NCBI RefSeq assembly: GCF_003149105.1
Contig: NZ_QGDS01000014.1
Coordinates: 1-64,000 of the forward strand
Length of the DNA: 64,000 nucleotides
Reading direction: 5' to 3'
Source of the DNA: Faecalicatena contorta
Lineage (GTDB): Bacteria; Bacillota; Clostridia; Lachnospirales; Lachnospiraceae
The notes below the pieces were generated by a model, which saw nothing but the letters and a program-made list of their open reading frames with translations, was not told the DNA's origin and did no database searches. The first letter of the stretch is position 1. The number at the start of each line of letters is the position of its first letter. The position numbers were made by a program, and so were the translations under genes. Below, in pieces: positions 50,145 through 58,937 of this stretch.

Positions 50145-50384
50145 TTATACCTGATCTTCCTCGCTAAAATAGTCGTCAAAATCGTCATCGAAATCTTCTT
50201 CAAAATCTTCCAGATAATCCGGCGTAAAGAAACGGTACACTCCATACGCGATAGCAGCTACTGCGGCTACTGCACCTACGATTGCCAAAATCCAGAGTAC
50301 TGTATTTTTCTGCTTTTCATCTGATTTTCTGCGCAGCAGTTCATTTAATTTTGTCTCAGCGATTAACTCCTCAACTTTGCTCAT
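50145..50384 (-). CDS. Small single-pass membrane protein with acidic tail
   Basis: A 79-residue protein: a charged N-terminus (MSKVEELIAETKLNELLRRK), one membrane helix (TVLWILAIVGAVAAVAAIAY), then a strongly acidic end (DFEEDFDDDFDDYFSEED). ATG 50384 follows AAAGGA. Proteins of this layout are common as conserved hypothetical membrane proteins in Lachnospiraceae (DUF4366-like), but I cannot name the family with certainty. Function unknown. Confidence 0.65.
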   Translation of the reverse strand: MSKVEELIAETKLNELLRRKSDEKQKNTVLWILAIVGAVAAVAAIAYGVYRFFTPDYLEDFEEDFDDDFDDYFSEEDQV

Positions 50385-50522
50385 ATCATCACGTCCTTTC
50401 CCCTTCTTCTGTTACAGGTTCATTTTTAGTTATTATATCATTATCATTTTCAGATTACTACTCATTTATGCTAAATTCTAGTGAAAAGAGTTAAAAATAA
50501 ATTTCTTGTCTCTCTTGCAGGA

Positions 50523-52748
50523 TTATATTTTTTTCAATTTAGCAAAGGAGGCAAACATTTTCTTTACGCCCACCGTATCAAACTGTACGGTTACCTCATA
50601 GTCACGTCCACCCTCTGTAATATCTGTCACGAGCCCTTCTCCAAACTTCACATGCCGCACTCTGTCACCAACCGCATAATCAATGCTTTTTTCCTTGGTT
50701 ACTGTAAACTGCTGCGCAGTTTTGCCGGTAGAAAATGCTTTTGTTTTAAATATTTGTTTCGCCTGGAAATAGGCATTTTGACTTGGAATCTCTGCACTCT
50801 CTTCGAATGCCTTTCCTGATTCTATTAATTCCACCGGGATTTCCTTGAGGAACCGGGATACTTTATTATACCTGGTTTCTCCCCGAATCATACGTTTCAT
50901 GGCACAGCTTACCGTCAAATCTTCCCGGGCACGTGTAATTCCCACATAACAGAGTCTTCTCTCCTCTTCCATTTCTTCCGGGTCATCGGATGTAACTGTC
51001 ATATAGCTTGGAAATAAGCCATCTTCCATTCCTGCCAGATATACATGAGGGAACTCCAGGCCTTTTGCACTATGCAGCGTCATTAAAATCACATAATCCT
51101 GATTTTCATCCAAACTGTCAATATCAGCAACCAACGCTACTTCTTCCAGGAATCCGCTCAAAGTCGGCTTTTCATCCCTGTCTGCACAGTTTTCTTCATA
51201 GGCTGCAATCTTGCTCAGCAGCTCATCAATATTTTCGATTCTCGTCTGTGCATCCTCTTTATCATCCGCTTCCAGTTCTTCTATGTAACAGGTTTTTTCA
51301 ATGATTTCATTCATTAAACCTGACAGGCTTTCCGTTTGGGCTATTCCTTTAAAATACTCTATGAGAGCCACAAAGGAATCCAGTTTTGCTGCTCCCCGTC
51401 CGATATTGGGAATCAAGTCCAATCCCTGTAATGCCTCGTAAAAGCCAATTCCACGCTCTAAAGCAGAATCCTGTACCCGGCCGATAGTCGTCAGTCCAAT
51501 TCCTCTTTTAGGCACGTTAACGATTCGTCTGACTGCCAGGTCATCCCGCCCGTTATCGATGGTTTTCAGATAAGCCAGAAGGTCCTTTATTTCCCTGCGG
51601 GCATAGAAATTGACGCCGCCCACAATTTTGTAAGGAATATTAGAAGACACGAAACGCTCTTCAAACAAACGTGACTGTGCATTGGTACGGTATAAAATGG
51701 CATGATCATTATAAGAACTGCCTTCCCTTACATTTTCCCGGATATCCTCTGCAATAAAGTCAGCTTCATCATATGCTGTATCAAACTGATGGAGGTGAAG
51801 CTTTTCTCCCTCCCCGTTTTCAGTCCATAGAGATTTCTCTTTCCGCCCTACATTATTTTGGATAACTGCATTTGCTGCATTCAAAATGTTGCCTGTGGAA
51901 CGGTAATTCTGTTCCAGTTTAATAACTTTTGCATTCTGAAATTCCTTCTCGAAATTCAAAATATTTTTAATATTGGCTCCGCGGAACTTGTAAATAGACT
52001 GGTCATCATCACCTACTACACAAAGATTTTTATATTTTCCCGCTAAAAGGCTCACAAATTTGAACTGCACCGTGTTTGTATCCTGATACTCATCCACCAT
52101 GATATAGCGGAATCTTTCCTGATAATATTCCAGCACTTCCGGCTGAGTCTGAAATAGTTGCACAGTTTTCACAAGCAAATCATCAAAATCAAGGGCATTG
52201 TTTGCTCTAAGCTGCTTCTCATATTCGTGGTAAACCTTTGCAATTTTCTGCTTTCCAAAATCTCCTGCAGCATTAAGTTCATATTCCTCCGGCGAAACCA
52301 TTTCGTCCTTAGCAGAAGAAATAGCGCTCAAAAGACTGCGCTCCTTATACACCTTAGTATCGATATTGACCAGTTTGCACACATCTTTCATGAGTGTTTT
52401 CTGGTCATCTGTATCATAAATAGTGAAGTTATTATCGTACCCCAGCCTGTCAATATGCCTTCTCAATATTCTCACACAGGAAGAATGAAAGGTACTTACC
52501 CAAATGCTCTCGGAGCCGAATCCCACCAGTTGGTCTACACGCTCTCTCATTTCCCCTGCTGCCTTATTCGTAAATGTAATGGCAAGGATATTCCACGGAT
52601 TCACGCCTTTTTCCTCTATTAAGTAAGCGATTCTGTGGGTGAGAACCCTTGTCTTGCCTGAGCCTGCCCCCGCTAAAATTAGAAGCGGTCCTTCCGTATG
52701 GAATACTGCCTCCTTCTGTTCCTTATTTAATGTATCATATATGCTCAT
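50523..52748 (-). CDS. pcrA: ATP-dependent DNA helicase PcrA/UvrD
   Basis: Superfamily 1A 3'-5' helicase for repair and replication-fork processing. The start is ATG 52748 (CAGGGAGA upstream), giving 741 residues; a longer frame adds 34 unrelated residues. Motifs: Q-motif LNKEQKEAVFHTEGP, I AGAGSGKTRVL, II VDEYQDTN, III GDDDQSIYKFRGA, IV YRTNAQSR, V LMTLHSAKGLEFPHVYL, VI YVGITRAREDL. The C-terminal Tudor-like RNA-polymerase-binding tail (VGDRVRHVKFGEGLVTDI) is present. Full length for PcrA. Confidence 0.96.
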   Translation of the reverse strand: MSIYDTLNKEQKEAVFHTEGPLLILAGAGSGKTRVLTHRIAYLIEEKGVNPWNILAITFTNKAAGEMRERVDQLVGFGSESIWVSTFHSSCVRILRRHIDRLGYDNNFTIYDTDDQKTLMKDVCKLVNIDTKVYKERSLLSAISSAKDEMVSPEEYELNAAGDFGKQKIAKVYHEYEKQLRANNALDFDDLLVKTVQLFQTQPEVLEYYQERFRYIMVDEYQDTNTVQFKFVSLLAGKYKNLCVVGDDDQSIYKFRGANIKNILNFEKEFQNAKVIKLEQNYRSTGNILNAANAVIQNNVGRKEKSLWTENGEGEKLHLHQFDTAYDEADFIAEDIRENVREGSSYNDHAILYRTNAQSRLFEERFVSSNIPYKIVGGVNFYARREIKDLLAYLKTIDNGRDDLAVRRIVNVPKRGIGLTTIGRVQDSALERGIGFYEALQGLDLIPNIGRGAAKLDSFVALIEYFKGIAQTESLSGLMNEIIEKTCYIEELEADDKEDAQTRIENIDELLSKIAAYEENCADRDEKPTLSGFLEEVALVADIDSLDENQDYVILMTLHSAKGLEFPHVYLAGMEDGLFPSYMTVTSDDPEEMEEERRLCYVGITRAREDLTVSCAMKRMIRGETRYNKVSRFLKEIPVELIESGKAFEESAEIPSQNAYFQAKQIFKTKAFSTGKTAQQFTVTKEKSIDYAVGDRVRHVKFGEGLVTDITEGGRDYEVTVQFDTVGVKKMFASFAKLKKI

Positions 52749-52883
52749 ATGTATCTCCCTGTCTGCTTTACGTCCTACTGTTGCACTTTTATCTGACCAT
52801 CCAAACTTTAAACTGCATAAAAGTTCTCTACTTATGAGATTATAATACAAAAGCCCGTTTCTGTCTAATGGTACTGTTTATAA

Positions 52884-53073
52884 TCATTCAAAATTAACAA
52901 AAGCATCTTTATTGATTACCAATTCTTTTGAAAAAATAGTTTCACCCTCTAAAGTATTAATTTTCAGATTACAACTCGCTCTGAAAAACTTACAGTCAAG
53001 TATACGTAAATATTCTTCAATTCCCCCCCCCACTTTATGCTTGTAATTACTGAATAGTACCCTAAAAAAAGAC
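52884..53073 (-). other. Open minus-strand segment without a start
   Basis: About 60 codons ending at TGA 52884 read protein-like sequence (YLRILDCKFFRASCNLKINT, then LEGETIFSKELVINKDAFVN) but lack a start codon and ribosome site, and a run of nine C's (53023-53031) lies within. The front end collides with the promoter of the plus-strand DUF1836 gene. It is either the tail of a lost gene or chance. Confidence 0.3.
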
Positions 53074-53102
53074 TTGCTATCTAGTTTTGAATACTATATA
53101 AT
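53074..53102 (+). promoter_or_regulatory. Promoter of DUF1836 gene
   Basis: TTGCTA (53074-53079), 17 bp, TATAAT (53097-53102), about 20 bp before ATG 53123. Confidence 0.65.
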
Positions 53103-53122
53103 AGATGCATCGAGGTGATAAT

Positions 53123-53734
53123 ATGACGATTGATACAACCGATATGCTGAACAGCATCTTAAAAAGTATCTCCCGCATTGATTATATTCATCCGGAAGAT
53201 ATCCCGAATATAGATTTATATATGGATCAGGTTACAACCTTCATGGATGCCCAGCTTTCCTCTACAAAAAGATATGATGAGGACAAGATTCTGACTAAAA
53301 CCATGATAAATAATTATGCCAAGAATAATCTTCTTCCCCCACCGGTAAAGAAGAAGTATACAAAGGAGCATGTACTGGTCCTGATTTTTATCTATTATTT
53401 TAAAAATATTTTGTCAATCAAGGATATTGAGACATTACTCAGACCTATTACGGATAATGCCTTTTCTGGGGACGGCAATTTAGATATGACTGCGCTCTAT
53501 GAAGAAATCTGCGCTATGGAAAAAGCACAAATTGACCCTTTGCAGGAAGAAATTAAAAGGGCTTATGAAAAGGCTGAGACTTCTTTTGAAAATGCAGACA
53601 CGGAGGACCGCAGCTATTTACAATTGTTTTCCTTCGTATGCAGTTTAAGTTTTGATGTATATGTGAAGAAACTGTTGATTGAAAAAATCATTGATGAGCT
53701 GCCTGCTTCCAAAGAAAAGCCTTCTAAGAAGTAA
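53123..53734 (+). CDS. DUF1836-domain regulator-like protein
   Basis: A 203-residue protein matching DUF1836, a domain of clostridia and bacilli with a MerR-like HTH start. Recognisable are IDYIHPEDIPNIDLYMDQVTTFMD, then KILTKTMINNYAKNNLLPPPVKKKYTKEHVLVLIFIYYFKNILSIKDI. The NYxKxxLLPPPxxKxYT segment resembles the winged helix of MerR proteins. No target genes are known. ATG 53123 follows CGAGGTG by seven bases. A bidirectional terminator separates it from yerC. Confidence 0.88.
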   Translation: MTIDTTDMLNSILKSISRIDYIHPEDIPNIDLYMDQVTTFMDAQLSSTKRYDEDKILTKTMINNYAKNNLLPPPVKKKYTKEHVLVLIFIYYFKNILSIKDIETLLRPITDNAFSGDGNLDMTALYEEICAMEKAQIDPLQEEIKRAYEKAETSFENADTEDRSYLQLFSFVCSLSFDVYVKKLLIEKIIDELPASKEKPSKK

Positions 53735-53740
53735 AGAGCA

Positions 53741-53771
53741 AAAAGGGAGATGCCTACGCATCTCCTTTTTC
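53741..53771. terminator. Bidirectional terminator
   Basis: AAAAAGGGAGATGC (53741-53754) pairs with GCATCTCCTTTTT (53759-53771), A and T runs on both sides. It serves the DUF1836 gene and the converging yerC gene; the yerC stop lies inside it. Confidence 0.85.
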
Positions 53772-54059
53772 ACTCTTTCCAAGCCTTTCAAACACCATGT
53801 CATACCCATCATTTCCGTAATTTAGTGAACGGTTCACCCGGCTGATGGTAGCGGTAGAAGCGCCGGTCTTTTCTGCAATCTCCAGATAAGTCTTCTGTCC
53901 CCTAAGCATCCTTGCAACCTCAAAGCGCTGGGAGAGTGATAACAATTCATTGATGGTGCAGATATCCTCAAAGAATGTATAACACTCCTCTTTGTTCTTC
54001 AGACTTAATATGGCGCTAAACAAATAATCCACCGCCTCTGTCCTTATCTTCTTACTCAT
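53754..54059 (-). CDS. YerC/YecD-type TrpR-like regulator
   Basis: A 101-residue protein of the TrpR/YerC/YecD superfamily. It has the ELLSLSQRFEVARMLRGQKTYLEIAEKTGASTATISRVNRSLNYG helix-turn-helix, a hallmark of the family, and a helical N-terminus (LFSAILSLKNKEECYTFFEDIC). It is a DNA-binding protein without the tryptophan pocket signature of true TrpR. No operator was identified. ATG 54059 has GGAGAT upstream. Confidence 0.9.
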   Translation of the reverse strand: MSKKIRTEAVDYLFSAILSLKNKEECYTFFEDICTINELLSLSQRFEVARMLRGQKTYLEIAEKTGASTATISRVNRSLNYGNDGYDMVFERLGKSEKGDA

Positions 54060-54156
54060 ACTGCCGATCTCCTTTATCAGTCAAATGACTACTGCTACAT
54101 TTTAGCACACTAAACTTTTAAAGTCCACCTTTTTATACTGTTTAAGTGGAGTGATT

Positions 54157-54879
54157 TTATTCTTTGAAGAGATTTAAGTAGGGTTTCAGCTTTTCAAAAT
54201 CCGTTGTTACAATCAGCTCTTCCGGAAAGCTGCAGTGTTCCAGAATATCCTCAATATTGCAGAAATTTCCTGCATCAACATCAACATGGGCATCGCTCCC
54301 TGTTGTCACCGGCACTTCATACTGTTTACATAAATCCAGCATTGTCAATATGTTTTCCCGTGTTCCCTGACGGAAGCTCTGGGGACGAAGGGAAGAATTG
54401 TTCAATTCCAGCAATGTGTTCGTCTCTTTGGCTGTCTTGACTAATATTTCATAATCTATTGGAAAGCGCCCGTCATCCGGGTGCCCGATTATATTTACGT
54501 AAGGCTTTTTCATTGCCTCCACATAAGCTCTCGTTACCTCTTCCATCGTACTGTCCGTCTTAAAACACGGCGGATGGATACTGGCAATGACAATATCTAA
54601 ATCTTCACATAATTTTTCCGGCAGATCAACCGTTCCATCGGAATCCAGGATATTTAACTCAGCACCAAACAGCAGACGCAGTCCATTTATTTCCCGGGGA
54701 ACCACATCCAGATTTTGAAAATAAAATAAATGGCATGTACCGGGCATTTTAGGTGCATGCTCTGTCAGCGCAAGTACCTGCAGCCCTTTTGCCGCCCCTG
54801 CTGCTGCCATTTCCCGAATCGTACTGTAGGCATGGCCGCTTACCAGCGTATGTGCATGAGTATCCGCAATAAATTTCAT
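54157..54879 (-). CDS. PHP-domain phosphoesterase (YcdX-like)
   Basis: A 240-residue PHP-fold hydrolase with a trinuclear metal site. Metal ligands are seen in FIADTHAHTLVSGHAYST (HxH and the later His), EHAPK, AELNI, IASIHPP, NIIGHPDD and the C-terminal TTGSDAHVD. The set HxH-H-E-H-H-DxH matches YcdX-type phosphatases. Substrate unknown. ATG 54879 follows AAAGGAGG; a longer in-frame start is rejected because that ribosome site would fall inside. Confidence 0.9.
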   Translation of the reverse strand: MKFIADTHAHTLVSGHAYSTIREMAAAGAAKGLQVLALTEHAPKMPGTCHLFYFQNLDVVPREINGLRLLFGAELNILDSDGTVDLPEKLCEDLDIVIASIHPPCFKTDSTMEEVTRAYVEAMKKPYVNIIGHPDDGRFPIDYEILVKTAKETNTLLELNNSSLRPQSFRQGTRENILTMLDLCKQYEVPVTTGSDAHVDVDAGNFCNIEDILEHCSFPEELIVTTDFEKLKPYLNLFKE

Positions 54880-54978
54880 AACAATCCTCCTTTTCTTTTC
54901 CATTTGCTTCTAAGTATACCATAATTTTTCCAGAATACAATTTTTGTATGGGTAAATACTAGTATTGAGGTGAAATTT

Positions 54979-55194
54979 ATGTTGAATGATAAAGAAAATG
55001 AAAAAATCATTGACGATTATGATTATCTGTCAAATGCGGCATCATCTATGGACTGTACGGGCCTGATTCCTTCTCTCCCAGTTACAGACGCAGAACTGGA
55101 ATCCTATAATGACCTATATCAGTACCAGCCTCCCGTAATTAGGGAAAAAACATCCAAACATGCCAATTCATCTGAAGAATTCTCCTCAAAATAA
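54979..55194 (+). CDS. Small conserved acidic protein
   Basis: A 71-residue protein, rich in Asp, Glu, Tyr and Ser (MLNDKENEKIIDDYDYLSNA, then SSMDCTGLIPSLPVTDAELE). ATG 54979 has GAGGTG seven to eight bases upstream. It has no membrane segment or known motif. Position between two well-behaved genes and a strong terminator support it as real. I do not recognise a family; function unknown. Confidence 0.6.
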   Translation: MLNDKENEKIIDDYDYLSNAASSMDCTGLIPSLPVTDAELESYNDLYQYQPPVIREKTSKHANSSEEFSSK

Positions 55195-55220
55195 TACTTT
55201 TCAATAGTATTTCCCAAATG

Positions 55221-55252
55221 AGCACCGCCATTCCCCATATGGCGGTGCTTTC
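55221..55252. terminator. Terminator of small acidic protein gene
   Basis: AGCACCGCCAT (55221-55231) pairs perfectly with ATGGCGGTGCT (55239-55249), followed by TTC. It is GC-rich and strong, but lacks a long T-run. Confidence 0.7.
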
Positions 55253-55284
55253 GACATAATGAGTCAGGATATTGCATTTTTTCA

Positions 55285-55313
55285 TTGTCCTTCTACAAAC
55301 AAAATGTTATAAT
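55285..55313 (+). promoter_or_regulatory. Promoter of zinc-ribbon membrane protein gene
   Basis: TTGTCC (55285-55290), 17 bp, TATAAT (55308-55313), 41 bp before ATG 55355. Confidence 0.7.
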
Positions 55314-55354
55314 AAAATCATTGCTAGTCATCAAAGAAAGAGAGGAATACATAA

Positions 55355-56434
55355 ATGAGATGTCCGAAATGCGGAAAGGATGTAGAATTACAGAATAAAA
55401 AAGTAGGCGTTGATGAGAATGGTGAGCCTATCTTTAACGAATACGCAATCTGTAAAGACTGTAAAAAACAATGGAACCTGGACAAACAAAGAGAAAAAAA
55501 AGCAGCAAATGCGGCTGTTTCTAATCATACACAACCCGAATCTAGTACTCCGGCCAAAGACAAGCCATCGTCAAAACAGACGGATTTGAAACCTGCCGCC
55601 TCTAACACTGACAGACCTGAGGTGAAAAAAGCTCCTGTGAAAAAAAACTCCCAGGAAACAGTACCGGAAAAGCGAAAAGCTCCGCCTAAAAAGAGACCTG
55701 TCCCCAGCGCTGCTTCACCAGAGGGCAGACCGGCTCCAAAAAAACAACCCGTTCCGGCAAACCCGAATGCTGCCAAGTCTGTAAAAGCAGGCGAAACTCA
55801 ACGTTATTCCAATATTCCTCCCGAAAAAGTAAGGACGAAAAAGGAGAAAGCTGTAAGACAGAATTATGAGGACATGCTTGCTGCTGACCCAAATAGAAAG
55901 CCTGTAAAAAAGAAGAGCTCTGCTGACCGCAAGGACAGCAATTCAAATAAAAAGCCTGCGACTTCCAATGGTGCACCTGTTCGGAAAAAGCCGGTCTCAC
56001 AGCCTTCTAAAAAGGCTCCTGTGAAAAAAGAAGAGCCAAAACCAAAGTTTAAAATTTTACGTATCATCCTTGGAGTTGTCTCAATTATTGCCTTTGCATT
56101 TTTTGCATACAAAGGATTTCTTGCCGGACTGAGTAATATTTCAGCAGGAAGTGACTCTACTGCCGGAATCACTTACATCGTACTTGCACTCTGTATGCTT
56201 ATATCGGGCCTGCTGCTTCTTATTATGCAGGCAAAGCGCACTGTTTTTGCATTCATACTGCCTATGGTTTTCTGTATTGGCGGCGGGGTATTCGCCTTCC
56301 TGAAGCGTACAGATGACAAATGGCTGTTATACAGTGCAGGAGCGTGTGCCTTACTGGCAGTGATTTTCCTTGTATTGGCTATTGCTTCCAGATCAGATGA
56401 TGAAGACTACCTTGAAGAAGATCCTTTTGAATAA
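55355..56434 (+). CDS. Zinc-ribbon protein with Lys/Pro-rich linker and C-terminal membrane domain
   Basis: A 359-residue protein in three parts. The N-terminal zinc ribbon has CPKC (residues 3-6) and CKDC (33-36). A disordered linker of about 190 residues is packed with KKAPVKK, KKRPVP and KKKS-type repeats, strongly basic. The last 130 residues hold four membrane helices (IILGVVSIIAFAFFAYKGFL, YIVLALCMLISGLLLLIM, FAFILPMVFCIGGGVFAF, LYSAGACALLAVIFLVLAIA) and an acidic tail. The basic linker could bind nucleic acid or acidic lipids near the membrane. Family not named; typical of Lachnospiraceae. Confidence 0.7.
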   Translation: MRCPKCGKDVELQNKKVGVDENGEPIFNEYAICKDCKKQWNLDKQREKKAANAAVSNHTQPESSTPAKDKPSSKQTDLKPAASNTDRPEVKKAPVKKNSQETVPEKRKAPPKKRPVPSAASPEGRPAPKKQPVPANPNAAKSVKAGETQRYSNIPPEKVRTKKEKAVRQNYEDMLAADPNRKPVKKKSSADRKDSNSNKKPATSNGAPVRKKPVSQPSKKAPVKKEEPKPKFKILRIILGVVSIIAFAFFAYKGFLAGLSNISAGSDSTAGITYIVLALCMLISGLLLLIMQAKRTVFAFILPMVFCIGGGVFAFLKRTDDKWLLYSAGACALLAVIFLVLAIASRSDDEDYLEEDPFE

Positions 56435-56442
56435 CTCTCTGA

Positions 56443-56475
56443 CAGCCTTACCATTCCTATGGCAGGGCTGTTTTT
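56443..56475 (+). terminator. Terminator of zinc-ribbon protein gene
   Basis: CAGCCTTACCA (56443-56453) pairs with TGGCAGGGCTG (56460-56470) with a mismatch and a wobble, then TTTTT. Confidence 0.7.
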
Positions 56476-56522
56476 GAGAGTCTGTCTCCTAGGAATCCTA
56501 TCAAATACAAACTTAGAATAAA

Positions 56523-56572
56523 GAGTCTGGCAAGCCAGACTCGCGCGCCGAAGCGCGGTCGCTTTAGCGACC
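56523..56572. repeat. Three back-to-back hairpins between convergent genes
   Basis: GAGTCTGGC-AA-GCCAGACTC (56523-56542), CGCGC-GCCGAA-GCGCG (56542-56557) and GGTCGCT-TT-AGCGACC (56557-56572) are three perfect hairpins without gaps, and of far higher GC than their surroundings. On the minus strand the first is followed by TTTATT, so it can terminate the glucokinase transcript. It resembles REP-like or palindromic units. Confidence 0.7.
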
Positions 56573-56594
56573 AGTTTCCTATTATATAAAAACG

Positions 56595-57530
56595 TTACTC
56601 TCCCAAAATCATTTTGGCCGAGCCGCAGATTCCCGCATCATTTCCAAGAGCAGCTAATGTGAATTTTACATCTTTGACCGCAAAGAGTGCCCGTTCCAGA
56701 TATGATTTCTGGATAAAAGGTATCAGCACTTCCCCTGCTTTGGACACACCGCCGCCTATGACAAACACCGCCGGATCTACTACTGCCGCCAGATTGGCAA
56801 GCGTATATCCCAGGTAGCGCCCAAATTGCTCAGCCACCTCCGTTGCTGCAGCATCTCCAGCCTTCACAGCCTCAAATACAGATTTTGCTGACACTTCCTC
56901 TTTTTTCAATATGGTATCTATCTCTGCCTGAGCCAGCTTTTTCTTTGCCAGCCGCACAATTCCGGTAGCAGAAGCATATTGCTCCAGACATCCAAAATTT
57001 CCGCACCCACAAACATCAGTCTCCTCATAATTCACACAGATATGTCCAATTTCTCCGGCGGAGCCGTGGGCGCCGGGCACAATTTTCCCGTCTATAACCA
57101 CACCACCGCCTATACCAGTCCCAAGTGTAACCATAACGATATTCTTCTGCCCCAAGCCACCGCCTTTCCACATTTCACCTAACGCAGCTACATTAGCATC
57201 ATTCTCAATCCTTGTTTTCAACCCTGTGAAGCTTTCCAGTTCCTTTTTTGCCTCTTTATACTTCCATCCCAGGTTGGCACTTCCAGTGACAATCCCATCT
57301 CCTGTAACAGGTGCCGGTACTCCCACACCAACTCCCAAAACAGCAGACTTGTCTAATTGCCTTTCTTGCATTTTGTTAAGAATGGACGCTGAGATATCCC
57401 CCAGGATGGCCTCACCTTTATTTTCTGTGCGGGTCACAATCTCCCACTTGTCAAGAATTTTCCCGGATTCTCCGAACAACCCCATCTTTACTGTGGTTCC
57501 TCCCACATCTACACCAAAACAACATTTCAT
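56595..57530 (-). CDS. glk: ROK-family glucokinase
   Basis: ATP-dependent glucose (or related hexose) kinase of the ROK family, 311 residues from ATG 57530 (GAGGAGAAG upstream). The ATP phosphate loop is FGVDVGGTTVKMGLF; the sugar-binding segment is ENDANVAALGEMWKG; the catalytic VTLGTGIGGGVVIDGKI and the ROK signature HGSAGEIGH follow. Zinc cysteines are CGCGNFGCLEQYAS. It probably shares a transcript with nagA upstream (101 bp), which would suggest glucose or N-acetylglucosamine/ManNAc-type kinase activity. Confidence 0.92.
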   Translation of the reverse strand: MKCCFGVDVGGTTVKMGLFGESGKILDKWEIVTRTENKGEAILGDISASILNKMQERQLDKSAVLGVGVGVPAPVTGDGIVTGSANLGWKYKEAKKELESFTGLKTRIENDANVAALGEMWKGGGLGQKNIVMVTLGTGIGGGVVIDGKIVPGAHGSAGEIGHICVNYEETDVCGCGNFGCLEQYASATGIVRLAKKKLAQAEIDTILKKEEVSAKSVFEAVKAGDAAATEVAEQFGRYLGYTLANLAAVVDPAVFVIGGGVSKAGEVLIPFIQKSYLERALFAVKDVKFTLAALGNDAGICGSAKMILGE

Positions 57531-57630
57531 AACACTTCTCCTCTCTTTCCCTGGCTGCTTATACTTCCCCAAATTCTCCTGTACACGCTTGTATAATTGC
57601 TATGCCGCATCTTTCTACCTTTTATTTGCC

Positions 57631-58761
57631 TTATTTCACAATGGTTCCCAGGCTGATTGTTTCCAGCAATTCACATTCTTCGCTCAGAACTAAAATATCT
57701 GCATCCTTTCCTGCTGCCAGCATCCCCTTTCTCTCCAGCCCAAATTCTTTAGCCTGATTCACAGAACTCATTTTTACAGCTTCCTCTATAGATGCCCCTG
57801 TAAATTTCATTACATTCTTGAATCCCTGGATAAAGGACAGCACACTTCCTGCTAAAGTACCGTCCTCCAGCCGGGCAGTGTTATCTTTCACGTAAACTTT
57901 CTGACCGCCAAGCTCACTCATTCCCTCCGGCATCCCTTTTGCTCTCATGGAGTCTGTAATCAGCTCAATCCCATCACATCCTTTGACCTGATAAGCCATC
58001 TTTACCATCTCTGGTACGATATGGATTCCGTCACAAATCAGTTCCACTTTCACTCCCGGGGTCAGCAATCCAAATCCGGTCACCCCCGGCTCCCGGTGCT
58101 TGAGCCCCCGCTGTGCATTATACAAATGTGTAACATGCCTGGCTTCACTTTTGATCAGCTGTTCATAGACCGCATTGGAATGTCCCACACTCAGCACAAT
58201 CCTCTTCCCTTTACACCACTCTTCAAACTGCCTGTCTGCTTCCTCCGGCGCATATGTTACAATACGGATTAATCCCCCTGTAATTTCATTCCACTTTTCC
58301 AGTATCGCTTCATCCGGCTTTTTTATATAAGATGCATCCTGCGCCCCCTTAAACTCCTGGGAAACAAACGGCCCTTCTACATGAATCCCCTGGATAACCG
58401 GATTTTTTGCTGCGGCATCCGTGATATTTTTCAGAGCTGCCTCAATTTTGTCATATGTCTGGGACATGGTCGTGCAGAAATATGAAGTAATTCCCTCATA
58501 TTTTGACATTTTACAAACCATCTCACTGATTTCACCTGGAGATGCATCCATATTATCCATTCCGTACCCGCCATGGCTGTGTACGTCGATAAAACCTGGA
58601 ATCAGAATATCTCCTTTAACGACTGTCTCTATATCCTCCTTCTGTTCCGTGAAATCGGTCATGGTTCCTACTTCTGCTATTTGTCTGTCATACCGGATAT
58701 ATCCCTCGGAAATCACTTTTTGCCCGGTATAAATCCTTTTATTTTTTAATAGCTTCATCAT
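57631..58761 (-). CDS. nagA: N-acetylglucosamine-6-phosphate deacetylase NagA
   Basis: Deacetylates GlcNAc-6-P to glucosamine-6-P, committing amino-sugar carbon to glycolysis. 376 residues. Seen are IPGFIDVHSHGGYGMDNMD (metal-binding HxH as in the amidohydrolase fold), GIHVEGPFVSQEFKGAQDASYI, SVGHSNAVYE, HLYNAQRGLKHREPG, LICDGIHIVPEM and the catalytic aspartate in ELITDSMRAKG. The start is ATG 58761 or 58758 with GGGAGAAG before it. A terminator upstream at 58825-58847 separates it from the transglutaminase gene. glk follows 101 bp downstream. Confidence 0.94.
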   Translation of the reverse strand: MMKLLKNKRIYTGQKVISEGYIRYDRQIAEVGTMTDFTEQKEDIETVVKGDILIPGFIDVHSHGGYGMDNMDASPGEISEMVCKMSKYEGITSYFCTTMSQTYDKIEAALKNITDAAAKNPVIQGIHVEGPFVSQEFKGAQDASYIKKPDEAILEKWNEITGGLIRIVTYAPEEADRQFEEWCKGKRIVLSVGHSNAVYEQLIKSEARHVTHLYNAQRGLKHREPGVTGFGLLTPGVKVELICDGIHIVPEMVKMAYQVKGCDGIELITDSMRAKGMPEGMSELGGQKVYVKDNTARLEDGTLAGSVLSFIQGFKNVMKFTGASIEEAVKMSSVNQAKEFGLERKGMLAAGKDADILVLSEECELLETISLGTIVK

Positions 58762-58824
58762 CTTCTCCCATCTTTTATAATTTCCACATATTTCAGGCTT
58801 TCTCTCTGTCTATTATATTAACAG

Positions 58825-58847
58825 AAAAAGAGCCGTACGGACGACCC
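58825..58847 (-). terminator. Terminator of transglutaminase-like gene
   Basis: Minus-strand stem GGGTCGT (58847-58841) with ACGGCTC (58836-58830), loop CCGT, two wobbles, then TTTTT. It lies about 90 bp past the stop of the transglutaminase-like gene and separates that operon from nagA. Confidence 0.65.
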
Positions 58848-58937
58848 TTTTTCCTTTTGATGAACAACATTTATTGGAGCAAAAGCCCTTTTCTTTTCAA
58901 TTTGGAATTTTCTTTTTATTATAATTCCATTCCTTCT

